A stretch of DNA of 64,000 nucleotides from contig CANTFL010000449.1 of assembly GCA_947650285.1 (NCBI GenBank), positions 43,698-107,697 on the forward strand. Direction: 5' to 3'. Numbering within the stretch: the stretch's first letter is position 1; each line of letters opens with the position of its first letter. The translations under genes and the position numbers were made by a program. This document shows positions 1 to 11,457 of this stretch, one piece after another. The notes beneath the pieces were generated by a model. That model was not told the origin of the DNA, made no database searches, and saw only the letters and a list, made by a program, of their open reading frames with translations. The stretch comes from Hyaloperonospora brassicae. Its lineage: Eukaryota > Oomycota > Peronosporomycetes > Peronosporales > Peronosporaceae.

Positions 1-486
1 ACAGTGTCATGGCAGGATGTGTTGATCTCTGATACGCGTATCTCGTGGATCAAGTCGTTGCATTTGGACGTTTTTCCGATCAAACGAACCACTCACCTCT
101 CCCAGTCCGGGAGATCTTGCATCTCGTTGCACGAAACGACTGGCCGTACCCCGTATCAAGCAACACATGCTGCTCTCCAGACACTGAACTTCAGCAACGG
201 CGCAAAAGCAGCAATGTGGCCCAAAAACGAATCTACATGCGGAGCCCAGACGCATCTAGATTCGTTTTTGGCGGGGCGGACCCCAGACGAATGCATACAC
301 TCTCCGTGCACGAGACCATAGCCGAATATATATACAGTGATGTACTCGGGCAAGTGTTGCGTCCCACAGGGATCCAGCGCACCTCAAGATTAAATGCAGA
401 TGGCGACGGCCCATCGTACAACATGGCGATTCGCGTTTGCACATCGCAAAACACGATCAGAAACGCACGTCGCTGCATGAGCTGAT

Positions 487-533
487 CACTGTCCCATTTT
501 CGATTCAGCACCCAAGCGCCCTGTGCTCCATCC
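487..533 (+). promoter_or_regulatory. Conserved promoter/leader block upstream of effector copy A
   Basis: A block reading CACTGTCCCATTTTCGATTC, then GCACCCAAGCGCCCTGTG, lies 30-80 bases before the effector ATG. The same block precedes the other effectors: at 5699, 8062 and 20966, on the minus strand at 46149-46111, and in degraded form before the pseudogene (22397-22440). Its persistence in the diverged minus-strand paralogue argues for function. The TCCCATTTTC core loosely resembles the oomycete initiator plus flanking element; calling it the transcription start is inference. Confidence 0.5.
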
Positions 534-564
534 ACCGCCCGCAGAACACGTGACCAAGTCGTGC

Positions 565-1071
565 ATGATGCGAATCGTTCGCTTTCTTCTTGCTCTGGGC
601 GCGTTTTCGGCGAGCACTTTCGACGTCATATCGGCCGATAGAAATCTGGAAGTCGTTCAGCGTCCCCAGAATGATGGCCAGACGATCCGTCGTCTCAAAA
701 ACGTCCATACGGACGACAAGGAGCTGGACCCGGAGGATGATGTGGTATTGGCGCGGATCAAGGGGGAAGAGAGAGGACTATCTTCCGTGCGTAACTGGTT
801 CAAGCCATTTACGCGCGGGACATCCAAAGACGAAACGAGTACCATGGACGCGGTGAAGGGTGTGTTGAAACGTGAGGATTCGATAAAGCTGACTATGAAA
901 CCATCAGGGACGGAAATGGCGTCGAAGGCACGAAATGGGGCATCCATGTCACATGGTAAATTGTCGACCATGGAGTTAGTCGGGATGGTTGTTGGATTTT
1001 TATTGCTCTTCTTGTCCGTCGCCACAGGGCCCATCCTTCTTTACGCACTGAGAAATGGGCCACGCTTTTGA
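565..1071 (+). CDS. RXLR-like secreted effector with C-terminal membrane segment, copy A
   Basis: The protein is 168 aa, intronless. I start at the first ATG of the tandem pair (MMRIVRF); the open frame extends 14 codons further up, but those lie in the leader and would spoil the signal peptide. Residues 1-24 are a signal peptide (FLLALGAFSAS). RRLK at 42-45 sits in the RXLR position and EER is at 68-70, linked by an acidic stretch. The body (78-135) has a WF pair and basic residues. Residues 138-162 form a strong hydrophobic segment ending in a short basic tail. Known family behaviour: such proteins are secreted by the pathogen and act in plant cells. The membrane segment suggests insertion into a host or pathogen membrane. 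The plant target cannot be told from sequence. Confidence 0.85.
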   Translation: MMRIVRFLLALGAFSASTFDVISADRNLEVVQRPQNDGQTIRRLKNVHTDDKELDPEDDVVLARIKGEERGLSSVRNWFKPFTRGTSKDETSTMDAVKGVLKREDSIKLTMKPSGTEMASKARNGASMSHGKLSTMELVGMVVGFLLLFLSVATGPILLYALRNGPRF

Positions 1072-2363
1072 CTAACATTGATCTACAAGATGCCGCGCTC
1101 GAAAACCTAATACGCTTGCAGCTGAACCTCTCGTGCCGAGGTCTTCAAAGTTACGGCCACCAAGTCGCGTTCGTGCACAACGTATCCGGCAAACTTCATC
1201 GTCGTTTTGCCACGCGATTCCTGTCTCCTGGTGGTTTGACGCGCATGGAAACAATAGACAAGCGGCATGTCGTAACACACAATAAATCGTCGCATGACCA
1301 CTGGTCCTTTTCGTACTCTGTTCGTGTTCGCGACCGCGCAGACACGTAATCTCGAAACGCTCATCTTTCTGATACGTTTGTTTGTACGTTGTAGGTGCAC
1401 AGGGTCACTCACCGGTTCCTTTCGAGCTTGCACAGTTCCATGAGGCAAAGGCAAACTTGCATGCACAGGTACGTACACGAAGCGCCAGTCGAGCTGCCAC
1501 ACCATCACGAACTGTATTGCTCTAGTAAATTGCTCATCGATATCACCCATTGTGTTTCGATATGCATCCATTCTATATATAGCTTTTGTATTCAGCAGTA
1601 CTGAAAACGGACAGAACAAGAAGGCTGAAAGGAATATGAGGCTTGTCAATTCAAATCTGCTTCATCGGAAGGCGGTCGAAAGTCTTACTTCCCAGACAAA
1701 GATGTCTGCAGGAACAAAAGTTTCGTCAGCAGCGGTGTACGGAACCAAATGACGCCTCCTGCTTTGTGACTCTGCAACACGAAAGACATACCAAACTGTA
1801 GTGAAACCTTGCTTTGAACGAGATACTCGAGTCCCTCGGAAGAAGTACACGAAAACGATAGAAGCGAACATTGGACACCTGCAGCTCAGAACATCCAACT
1901 CGGCTCCAAAAGTGATGCAAGAGCTTCATACACTCGTTAAGAGCTCACTTCGCGTGGACAAATCATTGCTCGAGCTGTTCCACCCTGTCGAGTAACTAAC
2001 GCGATCACGGCTACACAAAAGTGCCGGTCATTGACAGTGGTGATGGTCACGTCAGCTTGCCGCTTTGTATCGCAACAACATCATGCTGCTCATCTTGCTA
2101 CCGTTTGTGGGTACGCAAAAACATCGACTGCCACTAAAGCCAATCGCGTCATTGGGCGACAAAGTCGGACCACGCAGCTGGTGCACAGCGTGTTGTACCG
2201 ACACACGATGTACTCGTATCATACCAATGTGCTTTACGAATGATATTGTTGTACCACCTTCTCTTTGTGGCGCAATATATCTTGCGTCAGTGTGCGAGCC
2301 GACGTGCACAACGGGTAAAGCGTCTCTCGATCGACTTTGTCCACCACTGAATACATGCTCTTC
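1072..2363. other. Effector downstream flank, no confident gene
   Basis: About 1.3 kb between the effector stop and the end of the unit. It holds several open frames of 60-180 codons on both strands, including a 180-codon minus frame at 1107-1649. They stay open in the other units only because the copies are near-identical, and I see no domain, signal peptide or splice pattern in them. Pieces of this flank (around 1800-2363) are recognisable, diverged, at 24.4-24.7 kb, 44.4-45.1 kb and 57.5-58.2 kb, so the flank travels with the effector. Confidence 0.5.
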
Positions 2364-2752
2364 ACAGTGTCATGGCAGGATGTGTTGATCTCTGATACGC
2401 GTATCTCGTGGATCAAGTCGTTGCATTTGGACGTTTTTCCGATCAAACGAACCACTCACCTCTCCCAGTCCGGGAGATCTTGCATCTCGTTGCACGAAAC
2501 GACTGGCCGTACCCCGTATCAAGCAACACATGCTGCTCTCCAGACACTGAACTTCAGCAACGGCGCAAAAGCAGCAATGTGGCCCAAAAACGAATCTACA
2601 TGCGGAGCCCAGACGCATCTAGATTCGTTTTTGGCGGGGCGGACCCCAGACGAATGCAGACACTCTCCGTGCACGAGACCATTGCAGAATACGTATACAG
2701 TGATGCACTCGGACAAGTGTTGCGTCCCACAGGAATCCAGTGCACGTCAAGA

Positions 2753-5605
2753 TTCAGTGTGTGCCGCGCAATCGAGAAACATGGGGCGGCACCAAGCCGG
2801 AGCTAAGCGCTTTCGTTCGCACAACCTCATTGAAGGTGGCCCGATTTGTATGCGGTGCCGTGAAAGTGGCTGGCTCGGTGTGGAAAGATGAGAAAACGTT
2901 TGCAATGTGTATGCTACTCAGATACAAGAAACGCAATCGAGCTTGGCCATCCGATTCATTTGACGACCACACAAGACCCGTGTGCCAAGGAAATCTCGAT
3001 ATCCTTCTTTGGCAACAAGGCCACGTCAGGTGGATGGTTGCAGCAGAGACGATGTCGATTGGGTCACGGCACGTTGATGGTAAGTTTCGATGCGAGCCGT
3101 TCCGAGCCTACAGACTTCTTGACATCATGGAAGGGCATACTACGCGTTAAATATTCGTCCACATGCTCCTTCTACGATCTGCTTTGCGAGCCTGCAGCAT
3201 TGTGTCGTACATAACGAGTTACTTCGGCACCCCAAGTCCCAACACCCAGTCAAACGCACGTCGCCAACAAGAAAACGACAGCATAAATCCATGGAGAACG
3301 CGTGTGCGCAATCAAGACAAGGGACGAGCGTATCATCGAGAGCCTACAATGGGAGTTGCTTTTGCCTGGCGTCCATGCAGGGACGGGGTAAACATCCCCA
3401 ACTGAAAGACTACCTGTCCCCAAGTCTATCCTCAACCACACAAAGACATATAATCAGTTATTTTTGGGTCGTTATTTGTGCTCGTCTTGACATATGGCAA
3501 AACGACAGCGGTACATAGCCTTGCGTCTTGCGATCGAAACAAATATATGATATTAATATATATAGATCCACATATGAATATGTATATATAAAGGCTCCCC
3601 CACACAACAGTGCACAACGTTACGTCTTAGCGTTTGGAAACAAACACCAAGAAATACGAGCAAAATAAACTACGGCACTGACGTGAGACAAGTTCGATCC
3701 AAGTGCTGCACTGACGTAAGATAAGTACGGGCCAAGGGGCAACACTAACGTAATTCAGGTTCGTTCCAAGGTGCAGCACTGACGACATACAGGTTTGAGC
3801 TAGGTACTTGCTGCAAAGCTCACTGTTTACCTTCATTCGATCCTATCGCGACTTATATATCTACTGGATTCAGATTTCTGGATGGATATTCGTCAGCAAG
3901 ACAAAGACAGCTCGAATACGTATCGTCAGCAGTCCGAGGTTTAATGGCAACTTGCGGCCTGACGTGTCGGATGTATGTAGAAAGTCGATACTATGTGTGG
4001 CCACTACTGAGGCGAAGGACAGATGCGATTCTGAAGGGCACGACAGAAACTTAAGTCAGAGTCAAAAAAATTTTGCACGTTGATCATGGTAATGACAGCT
4101 ATTTTGAGTCTTACTATCCGGAGAGTGAAGTGCAAGACTTTATCGACACGCGTGATCCGGACCTCGCGTCATGTTGTTGCTGCAGCTCACTGAGTGCGTA
4201 CCGTAGTGCCTTCGTCTGCCAAAGCTCGAGCTTTCAGTATCCATATACGCTCGAGGCTGGACAAATCATTCAACGAATAAGTGACTCTGTAATATATATT
4301 TACATGCGCCGAGTATCCGTTAGATATTAGTAGACAGTTGCGGTAACAACAGTGACTTCGTTACCTTAGCATCTGCTGGTTGTAGACGAATTCGCCAGTC
4401 CACTGCACACCATTGACCCCGAAGCGCTTGAGTATATAAAAATATTTAAAGAACAGGGTCACTTACGTACCTTTGCAACCTAGCACTCTTCATGACGTAT
4501 GCTCATCAGCAGCTTGAGAGCGACGGCGTATCCACACTGATTATCCAGTCATCCTGTCATTCACGATACATATATGCCCAACATTAGATCGCAGCTGCAT
4601 ACTGTCATCGTTAGTGGCGACATGCGCGTCGGAAAAGAATCACAAGACTGTCATGCTGAGCGAAACAGTCTGTCACTTCTCTTTAATTCTTGTCTTGTGA
4701 GTTCCTTCTAGATCCTGGCGTTGTCCACTGACCCCTGTATATCAACAACATAGGTGACGCACTAGAGTGCAAAACCAATACCGTTTACATCTTGTTCTGC
4801 CAGAAACTGTGCTCAGTCGCAGGACAGCTCGTCAACTTTTACATATCGCCCTGAAGTTGCAGAAGAAATGATCAGCTACTTGTCAGAGCCTCAATTTGTA
4901 TGCCGTAGGCGGATCACGGTCCTACCTTATTCCGATGGTTTCGTTTACGTAGGTCCGTGTACATTCATAGGAATGCAATTGCGGCTAGAGGTGACACATT
5001 GCATGTAAGGCTCGGCTTTATGGGCTCGTTCGCCTCCTCTTGAAACGGCGAGGACCCGGGCAGGGTCGTGGTTTTCCTATAAGCTTGATTGTGTTCTTTG
5101 AGCTTCTCTTCGCGTAGAGCTCGGTGCTATGTACCGCTGTCGTTTTGCCATCTGTCAAGACGAGCACAAATCACGACCCAAACATAACTGATTATATGTC
5201 TTTGTGTAGTTGGGGATAGACTTGGGGACAGGTAGTCTTTCAGTTGGGGATGTTTAACCCGTCCCGTCCATGCAGCCCACTCGGGGTAGTCAGCAAGGGT
5301 AGAACAGACGCCCCACAGTTGAGATGCTCCACACGAGCATCGACGAAGCGTGTGAGAAACCCGTCTTCGTCGCAGATGCGATGACAAAGACACGTCTTCG
5401 CAAAGGATCGGGGTTCTTGCGAGTGCACGAACACGCCCGCATGCAAAAGGTCACATAAAGAGACGCATAACCACGTGTGTGCGTAGAGAGGTTGAGCAAT
5501 GAAAACAATAGGCGTCGTCAATCGTTCTACGGCGGAGATAATCACCCGCATGTGTCGTGTAACGTCTTTCCACGCTGCTCGTTGAATCGTTGCATTCATT
5601 CACAC
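2753..5605. other. Long-unit-specific segment, mostly non-coding
   Basis: Sequence present in L1 and L2 but absent from the short units. It contains 108- and 136-codon plus frames at 2740-3214 that stay open in L2 (10315-10789), a frame at 3898-4330 broken by two single-base insertions relative to L2, and the minus frame at 5240-5599 described separately. Otherwise it is AT-rich with short TA tracts (3545-3590). I recognise no family in it. Confidence 0.45.
5240..5599 (-). CDS. Small ORF divergent from effector copy B, unknown
   Basis: A 119-codon minus frame begins 178 bp upstream of the effector ATG and points away from it. No domain is recognised. Its segment DGFLTRFVDARVEHLNC, followed by ASVLPL, resembles DGFLARFFDVPVGRLNC and ASILHL in the frame divergent from the diverged effector at 46 kb (46394-46792). 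A copy lies at 20507-20818. The shared frame is the only evidence for coding; it could equally be conserved promoter DNA. Confidence 0.3.
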   Translation of the reverse strand: MNATIQRAAWKDVTRHMRVIISAVERLTTPIVFIAQPLYAHTWLCVSLCDLLHAGVFVHSQEPRSFAKTCLCHRICDEDGFLTRFVDARVEHLNCGASVLPLLTTPSGLHGRDGLNIPN

Positions 5606-5698
5606 GAGCAGATGGCGACGGCCCATCGTACAACGCGACGATTCGCGTTTGCACATCGCAAAACACGATCAGGAACGCACGTCGCTGCATGAGCTGAT

Positions 5699-5745
5699 CA
5701 CTGTCCCATTTTCGATTCAGCACCCAAGCGCCCTGTGCTCCATCC
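5699..5745 (+). promoter_or_regulatory. Conserved promoter/leader block, effector copy B
   Basis: Same block as at 487-533, identical over its core, ending about 32 bases before the ATG of copy B. Confidence 0.5.
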
Positions 5746-5776
5746 ACCGCCCGCAGAACACGTGACCAAGTCGTGC

Positions 5777-6283
5777 ATGATGCGAATCGTTCGCTTTCTT
5801 CTTGCTCTGGGCGCGTTTTCGGTGAGCACTTTCGACGTCATATCGGCCGATAGCGGTGTGGAAGTCGTTCAGCGTCCCCAGAATGATGGCCAGACGATCC
5901 GTCGTCTCAAAAACGTCCATACGGACGACAAGGAGCTGGACCCGGAGGATGATGTGGTATTGGCGCGGATCAAGGGGGAAGAGAGAGGACTATCTTCCGT
6001 GCGTAACTGGTTCAAGCCATTTACGCGCGGGACATCCAAAGACGAAACGAGTACCATGGACGCGGTGAAGGGTGTGTTGAAACGTGAGGATTCGATAAAG
6101 CTGACTATGAAACCATCAGGGACGGAAATGGCGTCGAAGGCACGAAATGGGGCATCCATGTCACATGGTAAATTGTCGACCATGGAGTTAGTCGGGATGG
6201 TTGTTGGATTTTTATTGCTCTTCTTGTCCGTCGCCACAGGGCCCATCCTTCTTTACGCACTGAGAAATGGGCCACGCTTTTGA
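5777..6283 (+). CDS. RXLR-like secreted effector with C-terminal membrane segment, copy B
   Basis: 168 aa. Same architecture as copy A: signal peptide, RRLK at 42-45, EER at 68-70, membrane segment 138-162. Differences cluster just after the predicted cleavage site (Ala16 to Val; RNL at 26-28 becomes SGV), while everything from residue 29 to the end matches copy A. Its upstream DNA is the full long-unit type with the divergent small ORF, so its regulation could differ from the short-unit copies. Confidence 0.85.
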   Translation: MMRIVRFLLALGAFSVSTFDVISADSGVEVVQRPQNDGQTIRRLKNVHTDDKELDPEDDVVLARIKGEERGLSSVRNWFKPFTRGTSKDETSTMDAVKGVLKREDSIKLTMKPSGTEMASKARNGASMSHGKLSTMELVGMVVGFLLLFLSVATGPILLYALRNGPRF

Positions 6284-8061
6284 CTAACATTGATCTACAA
6301 GATGCCGCGCTCGAAAACCTAATACGCTTGCAGCTGAACCTCTCGTGCCGAGGTCTTCAAAGTTACGGCCACCAAGTCGCGTTCGTGCACAACGTATCCG
6401 GTAAACTTCATCGTCGTTTTGCCACGCGATTCCTGTCTCCTGGTGGTTTGACGCGCATGGAAACAATAGACAAGCGGCATGTCGTAACACACAATAAATC
6501 GTCGCATGACCACTGGTCCTTTTCGTACTCTGTTCGTGTTCGCGACCGCGCAGACACGTAATCTCGAAACGCTCATCTTTCTGATACGTTTGTTTGTACG
6601 TTGTAGGTGCACAGGGTCACTCACCGGTTCCTTTCGAGCTTGCACAGTTCCATGAGGCAAAGGCAAACTTGCATGCACAGGTACGTACACGAAGCGCCAG
6701 TCGAGCTGCCACACCATCACGAACTGTATTGCTCTAGTAAATTGCTCATCGATATCACCCATTGTGTTTCGATATGCATCCATTCTATATATAGCTTTTG
6801 TATTCAGCAGTACTGAAAACGGACAGAACAAGAAGGCTGAAAGGAATATGAGGCTTGTCAATTCAAATCTGCTTCATCGGAAGGCGGTCGAAAGTCTTAC
6901 TTCCCAGACAAAGATGTCTGCAGGAACAAAAGTTTCGTCAGCAGCGGTGTACGGAACCAAATGACGCCTCCTGCTTTGTGACTCTGCAACACAAAAGACA
7001 TACCAAACTGTAGTGAAACCTTGCTTTGAACGAGATACTCGAGTCCCTCGGAAGAAGTACACGAAAACGATAGAAGCGAACATTGGACACCTGCAGCTCA
7101 GAACATCCAACTCGACTCCAAAAGTGATGCAAGAGCTTCATACACTCGTTAAGAGCTCACTTCGCGTGGACAAATCATTGCTCGAGCTGTTCCACCCTGT
7201 CGAGTAACTAACGCGATCACGGCTACACAAAAGTGCCGGTCATTGACAGTGGTGATGGTCACGTCAGCTTGCCGCTTTGTATCGCAACAACATCATGCTG
7301 CTCATCTTGCTACCGTTTGTGGGTACGCAAAAACATCGACTGCCACCAAAGCCAATCGCGTCATTGGGCGACAAAGTCGGACCACGCAGCTGGTGCACAG
7401 CGTGTTGTACCGACACACGATGTACTCGTATCATACCAATGTGCTTTACGAATGATATTGTTGTACCACCTTCTCTTTGTGGCGCAATATATCTTGCGTC
7501 AGTGTGCGAGCCGACGTGTACAACGGGTAAAGCGTCTCTCGATCGACTTTGTCCACCACTGAATACATGCTCTTCACAGTGTCATGGCAGGATGTGTTGA
7601 TCTCTGATACGCGTATCTCGTGGATCAAGTCGTTGCATTTGGACGTTTTTCCGATCAAACGAACCACTCACCTCTCCCAGTCCGGGAGATCTTGCATCTC
7701 GTTGCACGAAACGACTGGCCGTACCCCGTATCAAGCAACACATGCTGCTCTCCAGACACTGAACTTCAGCAACGGCGCAAAAGCAGCAATGTGGCCCAAA
7801 AACGAATCTACATGCGGAGCCCAGACGCATCTAGATTCGTTTTTGGCGGGGCGGACCCCAGACGAATGCATACACTCTCCGTGCACGAGACCATAGCCGA
7901 ATATATATACAGTGATGTACTCGGGCAAGTGTTGCGTCCCACAGGGATCCAGCGCACCTCAAGATTAAATGCAGATGGCGACGGCCCATCGTACAACATG
8001 GCGATTCGCGTTTGCACATCGCAAAACACGATCAGAAACGCACGTCGCTGCATGAGCTGAT

Positions 8062-8108
8062 CACTGTCCCATTTTCGATTCAGCACCCAAGCGCCCTGTG
8101 CTCCATCC
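8062..8108 (+). promoter_or_regulatory. Conserved promoter/leader block, effector copy C
   Basis: Identical to the block at 487-533, in the same position relative to the effector ATG. Confidence 0.5.
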
Positions 8109-8139
8109 ACCGCCCGCAGAACACGTGACCAAGTCGTGC

Positions 8140-8646
8140 ATGATGCGAATCGTTCGCTTTCTTCTTGCTCTGGGCGCGTTTTCGGCGAGCACTTTCGACG
8201 TCATATCGGCCGATAGAAATCTGGAAGTCGTTCAGCGTCACCAGAATGATGGCCAGACGATCCGTCGTCTCAAAAACGTCCATACGGACGACAAGGAGCT
8301 GGACCCGGAGGATGATGTGGTATTGGCGCGGATCAAGGGGGAAGAGAGAGGACTATCTTCCGTGCGTAACTGGTTCAAGCCATTTACGCGCGGGACATCC
8401 AAAGACGAAACGAGTACCATGGACGCGGTGAAGGGTGTGTTGAAACGTGAGGATTCGATAAAGCTGACTATGAAACCATCAGGGACGGAAATGGCGTCGA
8501 AGGCACGAAATGGGGCATCCATGTCACATGGTAAATTGTCGACCATGGAGTTAGTCGGGATGGTTGTTGGATTTTTATTGCTCTTCTTGTCCGTCGCCAC
8601 AGGGCCCATCCTTCTTTACGCACTGAGAAATGGGCCACGCTTTTGA
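8140..8646 (+). CDS. RXLR-like secreted effector with C-terminal membrane segment, copy C
   Basis: 168 aa, identical to copy A apart from Pro34 to His, which lies between the signal peptide and RRLK. The surrounding 2.36 kb is also near-identical to S1, so this is a very recent duplicate. It adds gene dosage rather than a distinct protein. Confidence 0.85.
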   Translation: MMRIVRFLLALGAFSASTFDVISADRNLEVVQRHQNDGQTIRRLKNVHTDDKELDPEDDVVLARIKGEERGLSSVRNWFKPFTRGTSKDETSTMDAVKGVLKREDSIKLTMKPSGTEMASKARNGASMSHGKLSTMELVGMVVGFLLLFLSVATGPILLYALRNGPRF

Positions 8647-11457
8647 CTAACATTGATCTACAAGATGCCGCGCTCGAAAACCTAATACGCTTGCAGCTGA
8701 ACCTCTCGTGCCGAGGTCTTCAAAGTTACGGCCACCAAGTCGCGTTCGTGCACAACGTATCCGGTAAACTTCATCGTCGTTTTGCCACGCGATTCCTGTC
8801 TCCTGGTGGTTTGACGCGCATGGAAACAATAGACAAGCGGCATGTCGTAACACACAATAAATCGTCGCATGACCACTGGTCCTTTTCGTACTCTGTTCGT
8901 GTTCGCGACCGCGCAGACACGTAATCTCGAAACGCTCATCTTTCTGATACGTTTGTTTGTACGTTGTAGGTGCACAGGGTCACTCACCGGTTCCTTTCGA
9001 GCTTGCACAGTTCCATGAGGCAAAGGCAAACTTGCATGCACAGGTACGTACACGAAGCGCCAGTCGAGCTGCCACACCATCACGAACTGTATTGCTCTAG
9101 TAAATTGCTCATCGATATCACCCATTGTGTTTCGATATGCATCCATTCTATATATAGCTTTTGTATTCAGCAGTACTGAAAACGGACAGAACAAGAAGGC
9201 TGAAAGGAATATGAGGCTTGTCAATTCAAATCTGCTTCATCGGAAGGCGGTCGAAAGTCTTACTTCCCAGACAAAGATGTCTGCAGGAACAAAAGTTTCG
9301 TCAGCAGCGGTGTACGGAACCAAATGACGCCTCCTGCTTTGTGACTCTGCAACACAAAAGACATACCAAACTGTAGTGAAACCTTGCTTTGAACGAGATA
9401 CTCGAGTCCCTCGGAAGAAGTACACGAAAACGATAGAAGCGAACATTGGACACCTGCAGCTCAGAACATCCAACTCGACTCCAAAAGTGATGCAAGAGCT
9501 TCATACACTCGTTAAGAGCTCACTTCGCGTGGACAAATCATTGCTCGAGCTGTTCCACCCTGTCGAGTAACTAACGCGATCACGGCTACACAAAAGTGCC
9601 GGTCATTGACAGTGGTGATGGTCACGTCAGCTTGCCGCTTTGTATCGCAACAACATCATGCTGCTCATCTTGCTACCGTTTGTGGGTACGCAAAAACATC
9701 GACTGCCACCAAAGCCAATCGCGTCATTGGGCGACAAAGTCGGACCACGCAGCTGGTGCACAGCGTGTTGTACCGACACACGATGTACTCGTATCATACC
9801 AATGTGCTTTACGAATGATATTGTTGTACCACCTTCTCTTTGTGGCGCAATATATCTTGCGTCAGTGTGCGAGCCGACGTGTACAACGGGTAAAGCGTCT
9901 CTCGATCGACTTTGTCCACCACTGAATACATGCTCTTCACAGTGTCATGGCAGGATGTGTTGATCTCTGATACGCGTATCTCGTGGATCAAGTCGTTGCA
10001 TTTGGACGTTTTTCCGATCAAACGAACCACTCACCTCTCCCAGTCCGGGAGATCTTGCATCTCGTTGCACGAAACGACTGGCCGTACCCCGTATCAAGCA
10101 ACACATGCTGCTCTCCAGACACTGAACTTCAGCAACGGCGCAAAAGCAGCAATGTGGCCCAAAAACGAATCTACATGCGGAGCCCAGACGCATCTAGATT
10201 CGTTTTTGGCGGGGCGGACCCCAGACGAATGCAGACACTCTCCGTGCACGAGACCATAGCCGAATATATATACAGTGATGCACTCGGGCAAGTGTTGCGT
10301 CCCACAGGGATCCAGTGCACGTCAAGATTCCATGTGTGCCGCGCAATCGAGAAACATGGGGCGGCACCAAGCCGGAGCTAAGCGCTTTCGTTAGCACAAC
10401 CTTATTGAAGGTGGCCCGATCCGCATGCGATGCCGTGAAAGTGGCTGGTTCGGTGTGCAAAGATGAGAAAACGTTTGCAATGTGTATTCTACTCAGATAC
10501 AAGAAACGCAATCGAGCTTGGCCATCCGATTCATTTGACGACCACACAAGACCCGTGTGCCACGGAAATCTCGATATCCTTCTTTGGCAACAAGGCCACG
10601 TCAGGTGGATGGTTGCAGCAGAGACGATGTCGATTGGGCCACGGCATGTTGATGGTAAGGTTCGATGCGAGCCGTTACGAGCCTACAGACTTCTTGACAT
10701 CATGGAAGGGCATACTACGCGTTAAATATTCGTCCACATGCTCCTTCTACGATCTGCTTTGCGAACCTGCAACATTGTCTCGTACATAACGACTTACTTC
10801 GGCACCCCAAGTCCCAACACCCAGTCAAACGCACGACGCCAACAAGAAAACGACAGCATAAATCCATGAAGAACGCGTGTGCGCAAGCAAGAAAAGGGAC
10901 GAGCATATCATCGAGAGCCTACAATGGGAGTTGCTTTTGCCTGGTGTCCATACAGGGACGGGTTAAACATCCCCAACTGAAAGACTACCTATCCCCAAGT
11001 CTATCCTCAACTACACAAAGACATATAGTCAGTTATTTTTGGGTCGTGATTTGTGCTCGTCTTGACAGATGGCAAAACGACAGCGGTACATAGCCTTGCG
11101 TCTTGCGATCGATACAAATATATGATATTAATATATATAGATCTATAAATGAATGTGTATATATAAAGGCTCCCCCACACAACAGTGCACAACGTTACGT
11201 CTTAGCGTTTGGAAACAAACACCAAGAAATACGAGCAAAATAAACTACGGCACTGACGTGAGACAAGTTCGATACAAGGTGCTGCACTGACGTAAGCCAA
11301 GTACGAGCCAAGGGGCTATACTAACGTAATACAGGTTCGATCCAAGGTGCAGCACTGACGACATACATGTTTGAGCTAGGTACGTGCTGCAAAGCTTACT
11401 GTTTACCTTCATTCAATCCTATCGCGACTTATATATCTACTGGATTCAGATTTCTGG

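Larger units (their letters stand above)
1..2363 (+). repeat. Effector array, short unit S1
   Basis: This 2363-bp unit starts with acagtgtcatggcagg and recurs from 7576 with only a handful of differences (for example at 668, 1189 and 2137). It carries one effector ORF at 565-1071. Compared with the long units (2364 and 9939) it lacks about 2.85 kb between positions 390 and 394. The single effector at 45.6-46.1 kb keeps the long-unit sequence at that junction (cacgagcagatggcg), so I infer that the short unit is a deletion derivative. The window probably begins inside a longer array. Confidence 0.9.
2364..7575 (+). repeat. Effector array, long unit L1
   Basis: This 5212-bp unit matches the short unit over its first 390 bases or so and again from 5606 to its end, with about 2.85 kb of extra sequence between. 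The same organisation recurs from 9939, where an LTR retrotransposon interrupts it. It carries effector copy B (5777-6283). S1+L1 (7575 bp) therefore behaves as a dimer that was duplicated as a block. Confidence 0.88.
7576..9938 (+). repeat. Effector array, short unit S2
   Basis: Second copy of the short unit, offset 7575 bp from S1 and almost base-identical to it, including the junction that marks the missing 2.85 kb. It carries effector copy C (8140-8646). Confidence 0.9.

Noticed and set aside
657..1034. 125-codon frame antisense to the effector
   Set aside because: Exact shadow of the effector reading frame; the Ser-rich composition mirrors its Glu/Asp/Lys codons.
1107..1649. 180-codon minus frame downstream of effector copies A-C (also 6319, 8682; longer at 21136)
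   Set aside because: It stays open only between near-identical copies, lacks any motif and runs antisense through the effector 3' flank; in D it is fused to the antisense of the effector itself.
2740..3214. 136- and 108-codon overlapping frames in the long units
   Set aside because: Open in both copies but in competing frames, with no signal peptide or motif; recent duplication makes their conservation uninformative.
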